Positions 7,172 to 12,834 of a stretch of DNA of 21,446 nucleotides are shown piece by piece. The stretch lies in contig DAOVEE010000010.1 of the NCBI GenBank assembly GCA_030669135.1, positions 1 through 21,446 of the forward strand, written 5' to 3'. The stretch's first letter is position 1, and each line of letters opens with the position of its first letter. This DNA comes from Candidatus Bathyarchaeota archaeon. GTDB lineage: Archaea > Thermoproteota > Bathyarchaeia > TCS64. A model generated the notes under the pieces. That model saw only the letters and a program-made list of their open reading frames with translations, did no database searches and was not told where the DNA came from. A program made the position numbers and the translations under genes.

Positions 7172-7480
7172 CTAGACGTCTAGGGCGAAGTTCCTGTGGG
7201 CGATCCTTGCGCCGGCGGCTAACGCCATGGCTATCTGTATTACCTCGGCGAGCTCCCCCTTGGTCGCCCCCGCCTCGATGGCGGCCTTGGCGTGGCCCTC
7301 GATGCAGTAGGGGCACCGGGTCATGTAGGTGCAGGCCACGGCGACGAGTTCCTTGGTCTTCTTGTCCAACTTGCCGGGAGCCATCACCTTGCTGTTCCAG
7401 TCCATGAAGGCCTTCATGACCTCCTCGTCGAAGTACTCTAAGACCTTAGGGTCACGTTCCTTTGCGTAGTGGTAGTCCAT
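7172..7480 (-). CDS. Carboxymuconolactone decarboxylase / AhpD-like protein
   Basis: This 102-residue all-helical protein belongs to the carboxymuconolactone decarboxylase family. The AhpD-type redox site is present: E44, then C56 and C59 in CPYC, then H63. The E-to-first-C spacing of 12 and the CxxCxxxH pattern equal those in AhpD peroxidase-reductase. A thiol-dependent peroxide-reducing or disulfide-exchange activity is therefore more likely than decarboxylation. The protein would form trimers or hexamers as in the family. It lies just upstream of no other gene on its strand, converges with the C45 gene, and has a TATTAAAT box about 30 nt before its ATG. The TrxR-like flavoprotein elsewhere in the window might belong to the same thiol network, but that is only a guess. 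Confidence 0.85.
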   Translation of the reverse strand: MDYHYAKERDPKVLEYFDEEVMKAFMDWNSKVMAPGKLDKKTKELVAVACTYMTRCPYCIEGHAKAAIEAGATKGELAEVIQIAMALAAGARIAHRNFALDV

Positions 7481-7504
7481 GCCCCAAAGAAGCGCCGATC
7501 AACG

Positions 7505-7512
7505 ATTTAATA
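7505..7512 (-). promoter_or_regulatory. TATA box of the AhpD-like gene
   Basis: TATTAAAT on the minus strand lies about 30 nt before the ATG at 7480. It sits in the 42-nt gap after the glycosyltransferase stop, so the AhpD-like gene probably has its own leaderless promoter. Confidence 0.5.
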
Positions 7513-7522
7513 CATTCTAGGG

Positions 7523-8713
7523 CTAACGGTGAAGCATCTCGTATATTACGTCCATGGTGTTCCCAATGCCGTCGCCCAGATGCTCCTTGGAGACTATGTC
7601 ATCCAAGACCCGCATGTACCTGCTGCTTCCGATTATGTTGTCCACCATGGCCACGAGACTATCCCGGTCTATGTCCCTCTGATGCATCGCCGTGGCGACG
7701 CCGAGCTCCATCGCCCTCCTCGCGTTGCCGTACTGCTCGGGGTGCCGAGGGACCGGGATGATGATGGAGGGCTTTCTGTAGCAGATGCTCTGCATTATGG
7801 TCTCGTGTCCGCCGCGGCTGACCACAAGGTCGCACGCGTTAAGGTACTCGAACCTGTTCTCCAGCCACGGGATCATAGTCAACGCGCCTCTTTCAATCGG
7901 GTCCGAGCCGCCGTTGGGAACCCCGATGGACATGAGGACCCGGTACCTTTCCGGGAACTTGGCGAATATGGGCTCAAGCAACCTGACGAGAGGCTCCCTC
8001 TCGGGGCGGGGGCCGCTTATCCCCGCGTATATCAGGCGCTGGTCATCCTCAACCCCCAGTCTCTCCCTGATCTCATGCGAGTTGGTGTTTTCCTCAGGCT
8101 TCTCCTGCAGTATGGAGCCGACAAGCCGCACCCGCGCCCCAACTCTCCTCGGCATCCTCAGGCTGTCGAGGCTGATCGTATAAGGCTCAGGGAAGTCTGG
8201 GATCACTATTATGTCGCTGAGGGCCCAAGTCCGCCCGAGTATGGTGAGCACGGTCCCGTCGAAGACCTTGAAGAGGTTGGTGTCTTTCACTCTCGGCGCC
8301 CTGGGCAGAAACTGGTTAAGAAGGAGGACCACGGGTATCTTGAGCAGCCTCCCCGCGATGATGCTGGATACCCTCGAGTCGCTGAACACTATGTCGGCGT
8401 CGAACGCCTTCATGCTCTGGATCTCGAACCTGACCTGTTCCAGCAGCGTCGGGAAAGCCGTGATGCCCTGCTCTATGGTGGAGGACTTGAGGTCTATGCT
8501 TCCGGTGGGGTCGTTCTCCATCTGGATGGGGGGGGCAGACAACACGGGGAACCCGAACTTGCGAACATAGTCCACGCCCTCGAGGTAAGTGGAAAAGATA
8601 ACCTCGCCCCCCCTCCGGACCACCTCCTCGGCGATGGAGACGCTCCTGCTGACATGCCCGTAACCTATCCCACATGGGCTGAAGTATATTCGGGAACCCT
8701 CTAAGCCGTCCAC
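7523..8713 (-). CDS. GT28/MurG-like glycosyltransferase
   Basis: This 396-residue protein has the two-Rossmann GT-B layout of the MurG-like (MJ1255-type) glycosyltransferases. The N-terminal glycine loop GIGYGH (15-20) followed by SRS and a helix marks the acceptor domain. The C-terminal sugar-nucleotide site is at 299-335, where SRGGHETIMQSI, the PxIIIPVPRHPEQ segment and NARRAMELGVA follow in the usual order. It would transfer a sugar from a nucleotide donor to a lipid or surface glycan at the membrane face, but donor and acceptor are unknown. The start is a GTG 13 nt after the AMMECR1 stop, so it is likely cotranscribed with that gene. Its antisense strand is open over nearly the whole length, but that frame has no protein-like features. 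Confidence 0.85.
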   Translation of the reverse strand: MDGLEGSRIYFSPCGIGYGHVSRSVSIAEEVVRRGGEVIFSTYLEGVDYVRKFGFPVLSAPPIQMENDPTGSIDLKSSTIEQGITAFPTLLEQVRFEIQSMKAFDADIVFSDSRVSSIIAGRLLKIPVVLLLNQFLPRAPRVKDTNLFKVFDGTVLTILGRTWALSDIIVIPDFPEPYTISLDSLRMPRRVGARVRLVGSILQEKPEENTNSHEIRERLGVEDDQRLIYAGISGPRPEREPLVRLLEPIFAKFPERYRVLMSIGVPNGGSDPIERGALTMIPWLENRFEYLNACDLVVSRGGHETIMQSICYRKPSIIIPVPRHPEQYGNARRAMELGVATAMHQRDIDRDSLVAMVDNIIGSSRYMRVLDDIVSKEHLGDGIGNTMDVIYEMLHR

Positions 8714-8726
8714 CTGTTACCGCCCT

Positions 8727-9341
8727 TCAGCTTAACTCTTGTCTCGACGCTCTTCCTCTCGGAGACTCTTCGGAGTATATGATGGCTTGGAACCTCTGTA
8801 CCTCTGTACCGTCCAGGAGCCAGGAGTCGGGGGGCAGTCCGGCCTTGTAGCAGCACTGGGCCAGGAACTCCTCGCGGTCCCACCCCCACTCCACTGCGAC
8901 TTGGGGTAGCAGGAGCCCCCTATTGTAACCTCTGCTTATGATCAGGCCGTCGCGCCCCACCACGACTTCCCCCGGAATATCCTTGGGGTGCTCGGCTTTT
9001 ATCGTTTCAGGCGGCGTAAGCACGCTTACCTCCACCAGGATGCCGTCCATCTCGTTCTTTGAGACCGGGGGGAACCTTGGGTCATCGAAGGCCGCGTTAA
9101 GAGCCGACTCCCCCACAGCCGTCAGCAGATCTTTCACCGGGTAGGGGTAGCCGATGCACCCCCTAAGCCTGTGCCCCGATCCCTCCAGCTTGTTGAGGGT
9201 GACGAAGACTCCGCACATGGTCTCGGTCACCTCGGGCGCGTCGCTTGTATCCGGCTTACGGGTTAAGCCCAGACGCGCCTCGATCTCCTTCCTCGCGAGG
9301 CTTACAAGGTACTCTCCCTCTTCCTGAGTCAGGTTGAATAT
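8727..9341 (-). CDS. AMMECR1 family protein, apparent ATA start
   Basis: This is an AMMECR1-domain protein, a conserved family of unknown biochemical role found in archaea and eukaryotes. The signature LRGCIGYP is present, as are FDDPRFPPV, EVSVLTPPE and LLLPQVAVEWGW. Ordinary starts would place the beginning at a GTG (9230), but that removes about 37 residues. The upstream frame continues with LTQEEGEYLVSLARKEIEARL, which matches the usual AMMECR1 N-terminus, so the gene must start further up. No ATG, GTG or TTG exists between the upstream TAG (9357-9359) and 9230. A Shine-Dalgarno GGTGAGG sits 5 nt before an ATA at 9339-9341, which is the likely start, giving 204 residues. A CTG at 9330-9332 is an alternative, as is a point mutation or base-call error in an original ATG. 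Confidence 0.85.
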   Translation of the reverse strand: MFNLTQEEGEYLVSLARKEIEARLGLTRKPDTSDAPEVTETMCGVFVTLNKLEGSGHRLRGCIGYPYPVKDLLTAVGESALNAAFDDPRFPPVSKNEMDGILVEVSVLTPPETIKAEHPKDIPGEVVVGRDGLIISRGYNRGLLLPQVAVEWGWDREEFLAQCCYKAGLPPDSWLLDGTEVQRFQAIIYSEESPRGRASRQELS

Positions 9342-9346
9342 TTCTA

Positions 9347-9353
9347 CCTCACC
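9347..9353 (-). promoter_or_regulatory. Shine-Dalgarno site that decides the AMMECR1 start
   Basis: GGTGAGG on the minus strand is complementary to the archaeal 16S 3' end and lies 5 nt before the ATA at 9341. It is the best argument that translation starts at that unusual codon. Confidence 0.55.
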
Positions 9354-9379
9354 TTTCTAATAGAAACGAAAATAACTTC

Positions 9380-9877
9380 TTATAAACGCTTGGAGTCTTC
9401 TCCCCTGGCTAGCTTGTCTGCCGCCTCTATGGTTGAGGCGATCTGGTCCCAGTGGCTTCCCCTCCAGTAGACGCCGCCGCAGGAGCCGCACATCCAGAAG
9501 ATGTCGAAGGCCTCGAGGGACGCCTCGGGCACCCTGTCCCGCACCTCGTCCCTGCTTACCCGCGTCAGGGACCCGTTACATTTGGGGCAACGGGAGTTGG
9601 AGGGGTCCAGCTCCAGCCCGAGGGCCGCCGCGAGGGCGCCCAGCTGCTCTACCTCGCCCGCCCCTTCCACCAAGATGGTTTCGACGCCTCTCTTCTTGGC
9701 CCTCAGGACCAGCACCCTGTCTCGCGTCAACAGTATCCTGCCTGTCCTAGACGCTTCCTCCATGAGGGAGTCGTCCTCGGCGTCCCTCCGGTACTCCGCG
9801 TCGTACCCGCCGATCCTCAGCCAGCGGGCGAGGGAGCCGAGCATGCTGTCAACTAGGAACCGGGGCTTCATCCACAT
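9380..9877 (-). CDS. Mut7-C RNase domain protein with zinc ribbon
   Basis: This 165-residue protein matches the Mut7-C (DUF82) family: a PIN-like N-terminal domain fused to a four-cysteine zinc ribbon. The N-terminus FLVDSMLGSLARWLRIGGYD is the family hallmark, with D10 as the first acidic residue. The RILLTRDR segment provides the next conserved acid. The ribbon is C97/C100 (CPKC) and C130/C133 (CGSC). PIN-type enzymes cut RNA with acidic residues and metal; an RNase role is inferred, not shown. Two starts are possible, 9877 and the ATG two codons later (MKPRFLVD), and no ribosome site separates them. It lies 31 nt after the CBS-protein stop and is probably in the same transcript. Confidence 0.85.
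   Translation of the reverse strand: MWMKPRFLVDSMLGSLARWLRIGGYDAEYRRDAEDDSLMEEASRTGRILLTRDRVLVLRAKKRGVETILVEGAGEVEQLGALAAALGLELDPSNSRCPKCNGSLTRVSRDEVRDRVPEASLEAFDIFWMCGSCGGVYWRGSHWDQIASTIEAADKLARGEDSKRL
9381..9386 (-). promoter_or_regulatory. TATA box of the AMMECR1 gene
   Basis: TTTATA on the minus strand overlaps the last codons of the Mut7-C gene and predicts a start near 9357, giving a short leader that carries the GGTGAGG site. AMMECR1 and the glycosyltransferase could thus be expressed apart from the genes upstream. Confidence 0.45.
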
Positions 9878-9908
9878 ATAACAGGCGTGAGGATGGTTTT
9901 GGACTTTG

Positions 9909-10469
9909 TCACTCCATGCGGCAGTCCTCGCAGATGAACTCGCCGTCTACGACCCGGAGGTTGTTGCTGTAACTCTCGCAGCGGTCGCAGTACCCGGTGA
10001 CGGAGGGCCCGCTCACCGAGGAGACGTTGTTGATCTCCTGCTTCTCCTTCATTATCTCGATTATGGTTGGCACGAGCCTGATGATGTTTCTGTCCGAGAT
10101 GACGCCGACCAGCTGGTTCTTGTACATGACGCCTAAGCGCCTGATGTTGAGCTTGTCCATGAGGCGCATGGCTTCCATGAGTTTCATTTCCGGCTCTACC
10201 ACGCGGAGAGGCGACGACATAACAGACTTGGCGACGACCTTGCTATGGTCTCTGACCGGGGCGACGACCCTCGTAACTATGTCCCTCTCTGTCACGATCC
10301 CCACAGGCTGTTCTTCTTCGTTGGTTACTATGACCGCACCCACGTTCTGGTCCTTCATCACGTTGGCTAGCTTCGCGATATCCGTGTTTTCGCTGACCGA
10401 GATGACGGGACTCGACATGGCCTCCCTTACCAGCATCTTAGAAGTTATCTCTAGACTCATCTGGTCCAC
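9909..10469 (-). CDS. Tandem CBS-domain protein with C-terminal zinc ribbon
   Basis: This 186-residue protein has two CBS domains (about 12-70 and 80-135) and a C-terminal four-cysteine ribbon (CDRC ... CEDC). The CBS signs are the repeated VREAMSSPVISV and VAKSVMSSPLRVV starts, and the GIVTERDIV and GVISDRNII ends. CBS pairs bind adenosine nucleotides and sense energy state. The ribbon suggests contact with nucleic acid or another protein, so a nucleotide-responsive regulator is a fair inference. The GTG at 10469 is supported by a TTTATA box exactly 29 nt upstream; an ATG at 10460 is an alternative. The Mut7-C RNase gene follows at 31 nt, hinting at a shared RNA-related job. Confidence 0.85.
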   Translation of the reverse strand: MDQMSLEITSKMLVREAMSSPVISVSENTDIAKLANVMKDQNVGAVIVTNEEEQPVGIVTERDIVTRVVAPVRDHSKVVAKSVMSSPLRVVEPEMKLMEAMRLMDKLNIRRLGVMYKNQLVGVISDRNIIRLVPTIIEIMKEKQEINNVSSVSGPSVTGYCDRCESYSNNLRVVDGEFICEDCRME

Positions 10470-10492
10470 TCACTTGAACTAGCCTTGAAGGG

Positions 10493-10498
10493 TATAAA
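10493..10498 (-). promoter_or_regulatory. TATA box of the CBS-protein gene
   Basis: TTTATA on the minus strand, inside GTTTTTATACC, begins 29 nt before the GTG at 10469. It predicts a leaderless mRNA for the CBS gene and the Mut7-C gene behind it. Confidence 0.6.
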
Positions 10499-10533
10499 AA
10501 CATCATGAACCCGAGGTATAGGGTTTGTCCACG

Positions 10534-10881
10534 TCACTCAGTCAGGACCTCGTAGAGCGCCCCACACTCGTCGCAGCTGAGGGTCTGGCAGATGCCGCTC
10601 ATAATCTTGTCGGCGTGTATCCAAGCGCCGCACTCCCTGCATTTCAGGAGGTAGCCCTTGACGCCGTCGTCGCCGATCCCTTGGAAGGTTACCTTCTGCG
10701 CCCTTATGAGATGAGTCTCCAAGGTAGGTCTTCGTAGCCCAAGCCTCGACGCCTTAAGCCTTATCGCGTTCGACGTCCTCCATGGGAACTCCAAGGTGAC
10801 CTCGTCGAATGACATCATGGATGAGTATAGTTGCCTAAGCTTATAGACCTCATCGTCCGTCCACTCCCGCGCTCTAGCCAT
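10534..10881 (-). CDS. SANT/Myb-like DNA-binding protein with zinc ribbon
   Basis: This 115-residue protein joins a SANT/Myb-like three-helix domain (about 5-52) to a zinc ribbon (CREC at 81-84, CDEC at 103-106). The first part REWTDDEVYKLRQLYSS, followed by RTSNAIRLKASRLGLRR, follows the tryptophan-helix-helix-recognition-helix pattern of Myb/SANT or GcrA-like DNA-binding domains. The start is placed at the internal ATG (10881), preceded by a GAGG ribosome-like site. The frame stays open up to 10956, but those 25 residues are not protein-like. No TATA box lies at the usual distance from the ATG. The nearest good minus-strand box is at 11121-11130, which would give a leader of about 220 nt full of hairpins. 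A DNA-binding regulator is likely; its targets are unknown. Confidence 0.7.
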   Translation of the reverse strand: MARAREWTDDEVYKLRQLYSSMMSFDEVTLEFPWRTSNAIRLKASRLGLRRPTLETHLIRAQKVTFQGIGDDGVKGYLLKCRECGAWIHADKIMSGICQTLSCDECGALYEVLTE

Positions 10882-11001
10882 AACCAAATGCCTCTGAAAT
10901 CGAAGGGCGTAGCGGGGATGAATTCGAGGGAAACCCTTTTCCGTGCCGGACCTCATCGTTTCGACCTGATCCGTTGGCGCGGTGACCGCATGCGTCTAGG
11001 C

Positions 11002-11068
11002 GTGTTCAGGCAAACCCGAACACTGGGTCATAAACCCTGAGCCGCTAGTGGGTTGGGCAGTGGGCTCA
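11002..11068 (-). promoter_or_regulatory. Hairpin cluster in the long gene-free stretch 10882-11393
   Basis: Three hairpins follow one another without gaps: GTGTTCAGG/CCCGAACAC around CAAA (11002-11023, one mismatch), GGGT/ACCC around CATAA (11025-11037), and TGAGCC/GGCTCA (11038-11068). A perfect palindrome GGGTTAACCC lies at 11082-11091. A minus-strand TATA box at 11121-11130 would start an RNA near 11100 reading through these stems to the SANT/zinc gene. It could be a structured leader or a separate small RNA; no known RNA family was recognised. The rest of the stretch is AT-rich, with promoters for both directions. Confidence 0.35.
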
Positions 11069-11120
11069 GACCCATCCCCCCGGGTTAACCCCCGCTACAG
11101 CATCAAATTGGCTGTGTAGA

Positions 11121-11130
11121 TTATAATATA
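11121..11130 (-). promoter_or_regulatory. TATA-like box facing the hairpin region
   Basis: The minus strand reads TATATTATAA, a good archaeal TATA match. It predicts a start near 11098-11101. The element is nearly symmetric, so it could also serve the plus strand, where no convincing gene follows at the right distance. Confidence 0.4.
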
Positions 11131-11232
11131 GTTCTGTTGCACGGAGTGTTTATGGGTGACCGTTTCTCCGAGGCACCCTTAATATGTATTTGACTCAAAG
11201 ATGTTAAGAATGTTGCAGCCCCATGCGACAAC

Positions 11233-11248
11233 CATGAATTTATTCATG
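11233..11248. repeat. Perfect 16-bp palindrome in the intergenic region
   Basis: CATGAAT and ATTCATG flank TT. It lies 110 nt before the PAC2 TATA box in AT-rich DNA, a possible dimeric regulator site. Nothing else supports a function. Confidence 0.35.
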
Positions 11249-11357
11249 CATAGAAAAAAGAGGTGAACACCCTTTAAAACCCTTAACACGAAACCCAAAA
11301 GTCCCATGATTCAGAAAAAACTGTTGAATAGGGACAGCCATCACCAAAAACGAAAGG

Positions 11358-11363
11358 TTTAAT
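11358..11363 (+). promoter_or_regulatory. TATA box of the PAC2-family gene
   Basis: TTTAAT predicts a start near 11386, which is downstream of the ATG at 11382 and just before the ATG at 11394. This favours the second ATG. Confidence 0.5.
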
Positions 11364-11393
11364 GCAAATCCAATTGACGATATGCTGAACCTC

Positions 11394-12131
11394 ATGGAAG
11401 TCCACTACATAGAGAAACCGAGCCTCAGGAAGCCCACAATGATAGCGGCGTGGCCTGGGATGGGGTACCTCGCCAAGATATCTGCGGACTACCTCAGACG
11501 CAGGCTCAAGGCTACGCTCTTCGCCGAGATCACCTATTACCACAACGTGCTCATATACAATGGAGGGAAGGCGGAGCTGGCGCCCCTGAGGCACAAGCTC
11601 TACGCCTGCCCAGAGAAGGATCTCGTCATCTGTGTAGGGGACGCTCAGCCATCGATACCTGAGGAGTCCATCAGGCTCGCCGAGAGGATCGCGGACATCG
11701 CCAAGGAGCTCGGGGTGGAGATGATATACACCATGGCGGCCTACCCCAACGACCTGTACGACGAGCCCCAGGTTTACGGGATATATACAGACGACTCCCT
11801 GAGGCCGGTCCTTGAGAAGGTGGGCGTGAAGCTCATCGAGTCCGAGGGAGCCGTGAACGGCCTCAACGGCGTCATGATAGGCGTAGCCAAGCTCAGAGGC
11901 ATTAAAGGCGTCTGCCTCATGGGGGACATCACATACGCCAACGTCCCCCAGCACCTCTCTTCCAAGGCCGTGCTGGAGAAGCTCTCGAGGCTGCTGGATC
12001 TGGATATCGACACCGAGCAGCTCAGCGTTAGAGCAAAGAAGATCGACGCCTCCATCAAGCGACGCCTCGACATCTACGAGGAGGACGAGGCTGTGCTCCC
12101 GAAGGAGAAGAAGCTGGGGTACATCAGCTAA
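11394..12131 (+). CDS. PAC2 family protein (proteasome assembly chaperone-like)
   Basis: This 245-residue protein belongs to the archaeal PAC2 family, related to eukaryotic proteasome assembly chaperone PAC2/PSMG2. The N-terminal pattern KPTMIAAWPGMGYLAKISADYL matches the conserved P-GMG turn and the helix after it. Later parts DLVICVGDAQP, MIYTMAAYPNDLYDEPQVYG and GVMIGVAKLRGIKGVCLMGD follow the family order, and the C-terminal third is charged and helical (about 195-245). The start is put at the second ATG because the TATA box at 11358 predicts transcription from about 11386; the upstream ATG (11382) would add four residues. Archaeal members have been suggested to help assemble proteasomes or act as chaperones, but direct evidence in archaea is limited. 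No proteasome gene is in the window. Confidence 0.85.
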   Translation: MEVHYIEKPSLRKPTMIAAWPGMGYLAKISADYLRRRLKATLFAEITYYHNVLIYNGGKAELAPLRHKLYACPEKDLVICVGDAQPSIPEESIRLAERIADIAKELGVEMIYTMAAYPNDLYDEPQVYGIYTDDSLRPVLEKVGVKLIESEGAVNGLNGVMIGVAKLRGIKGVCLMGDITYANVPQHLSSKAVLEKLSRLLDLDIDTEQLSVRAKKIDASIKRRLDIYEEDEAVLPKEKKLGYIS

Positions 12132-12133
12132 CT

Positions 12134-12140
12134 CTATATA
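12134..12140 (+). promoter_or_regulatory. TATA box of the small membrane-protein gene
   Basis: CTATATA predicts a start near 12160, leaving a leader of about 20 nt that carries a GGGGAG ribosome-like site before the CTG at 12182. It begins three bases after the PAC2 stop codon. Confidence 0.4.
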
Positions 12141-12181
12141 GAGGCTGACGGCAATATGAGCTATCCACGGGGAGAGCCACG

Positions 12182-12448
12182 CTGAAGAAATCAGAGCAAG
12201 TATACTGGATAAAGGCTGCAGCGGCGATAATCAACGGAGGCGTGTGCTTCTACCTCAACAGGTATCTGGGTCTCCAAGAGCACATCGCCCTGATGGCGGG
12301 GCTGACGCTCTACATAGCGCTCTCCGAGGGGCTCGCAGTTGTCACTGAGATAGAGCGCGACAGAACCCTCAAGATAGGTATCGGTGCCTTCATTTTCTTG
12401 TGGATGCTCGCCTGGACCCTTCTGAACACCCTCTACGTACTGGGTTAG
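12182..12448 (+). CDS. Small membrane protein with three predicted helices, apparent CTG start
   Basis: This unrecognised protein of about 88 residues has three hydrophobic segments: WIKAAAAIINGGVCFYLN (about 10-28), ALMAGLTLYIALSEGLAVV (about 36-56) and IGIGAFIFLWMLAWTLLNTL (about 65-86). The nearest ordinary start is a GTG at 12242, inside the first membrane segment, which would cut it in half. The frame continues upstream with LKKSEQVYWIK, a normal charged lead-in to a membrane helix, and a GGGGAG site (12170-12175) lies 6 nt before a CTG at 12182. No ATG, GTG or TTG is available in that frame. An out-of-frame ATG at 12156 opens only a 9-codon peptide. It follows the PAC2 gene but probably has its own TATA box. 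Function unknown. Confidence 0.6.
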   Translation: MKKSEQVYWIKAAAAIINGGVCFYLNRYLGLQEHIALMAGLTLYIALSEGLAVVTEIERDRTLKIGIGAFIFLWMLAWTLLNTLYVLG

Positions 12449-12453
12449 CGGGC

Positions 12454-12834
12454 CTACCTCTCCGTGTTGTACTTGTACTGCATGAGGTCAGACCAGGCGT
12501 CGAAGTAGCCGCTGTCCCAGCTGGTCCTTACGGGTGAGGAGGCGAAGTCCTTGAACTTGGCCCTGTAGTCCTTTAGGCTCTCGGGCGTGAACTCGTTCTT
12601 GTTGAGGAAGTCCCTCTCGTCCCCTGACCTCACCGTGAGCAGCAGCCCCTCCAGGGCGTTCACGTAGCCCGCCTTGTACTCTTCGTCGCTGAAGCTACAG
12701 CCCTTGACGCCCTCAAGCGACCTCTCGGCGTCCGTGAACTTCCTGTCGAGCAGGTTCTCGATGAACTCGGCCACGGCCTTACGGGTCTTGCCCTGGACCG
12801 ACAGCCCCCTTGTGTTGCTAGAAGTCTTCGTCAC
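12454..12834 (-). CDS. Conserved-looking hypothetical protein overlapping radA
   Basis: I do not recognise this 126-residue protein. It is soluble, charged and mostly helical by eye, with no zinc pairs, signal peptide or membrane segment. There is a helical stretch around AVAEFIENLLDRKFTDAERSLEGV, and an aromatic-rich C-terminus (GYFDAWSDLMQYKYN). Its GTG start lies inside the end of radA and the two frames overlap by 17 nt, so it is translated from the radA message and probably coupled to it. Guilt by association suggests a RadA-linked role in recombination, but that is only inference. It ends just before, and converges with, the small membrane-protein gene. Confidence 0.65.
   Translation of the reverse strand: MTKTSSNTRGLSVQGKTRKAVAEFIENLLDRKFTDAERSLEGVKGCSFSDEEYKAGYVNALEGLLLTVRSGDERDFLNKNEFTPESLKDYRAKFKDFASSPVRTSWDSGYFDAWSDLMQYKYNTER

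Noticed and set aside
7529..8704. 391-codon open frame on the plus strand opposite the glycosyltransferase
   Set aside because: It has no recognisable motif and a composition typical of antisense to GC-rich coding sequence; the minus strand carries intact GT-B motifs.
11152..11270. Very short frames beginning at ATG 11152 and ATG 11201 in the AT-rich intergenic region
   Set aside because: Only 13-21 codons each, with no supporting composition or ribosome site, although both follow TATA-like stretches.
10957..11393. A tRNA, 5S, SRP or RNase P RNA in the gene-free region
   Set aside because: No TPsiC-arm consensus, no SRP GNAR/GGAG core and no RNase P conserved blocks could be found on either strand by eye.
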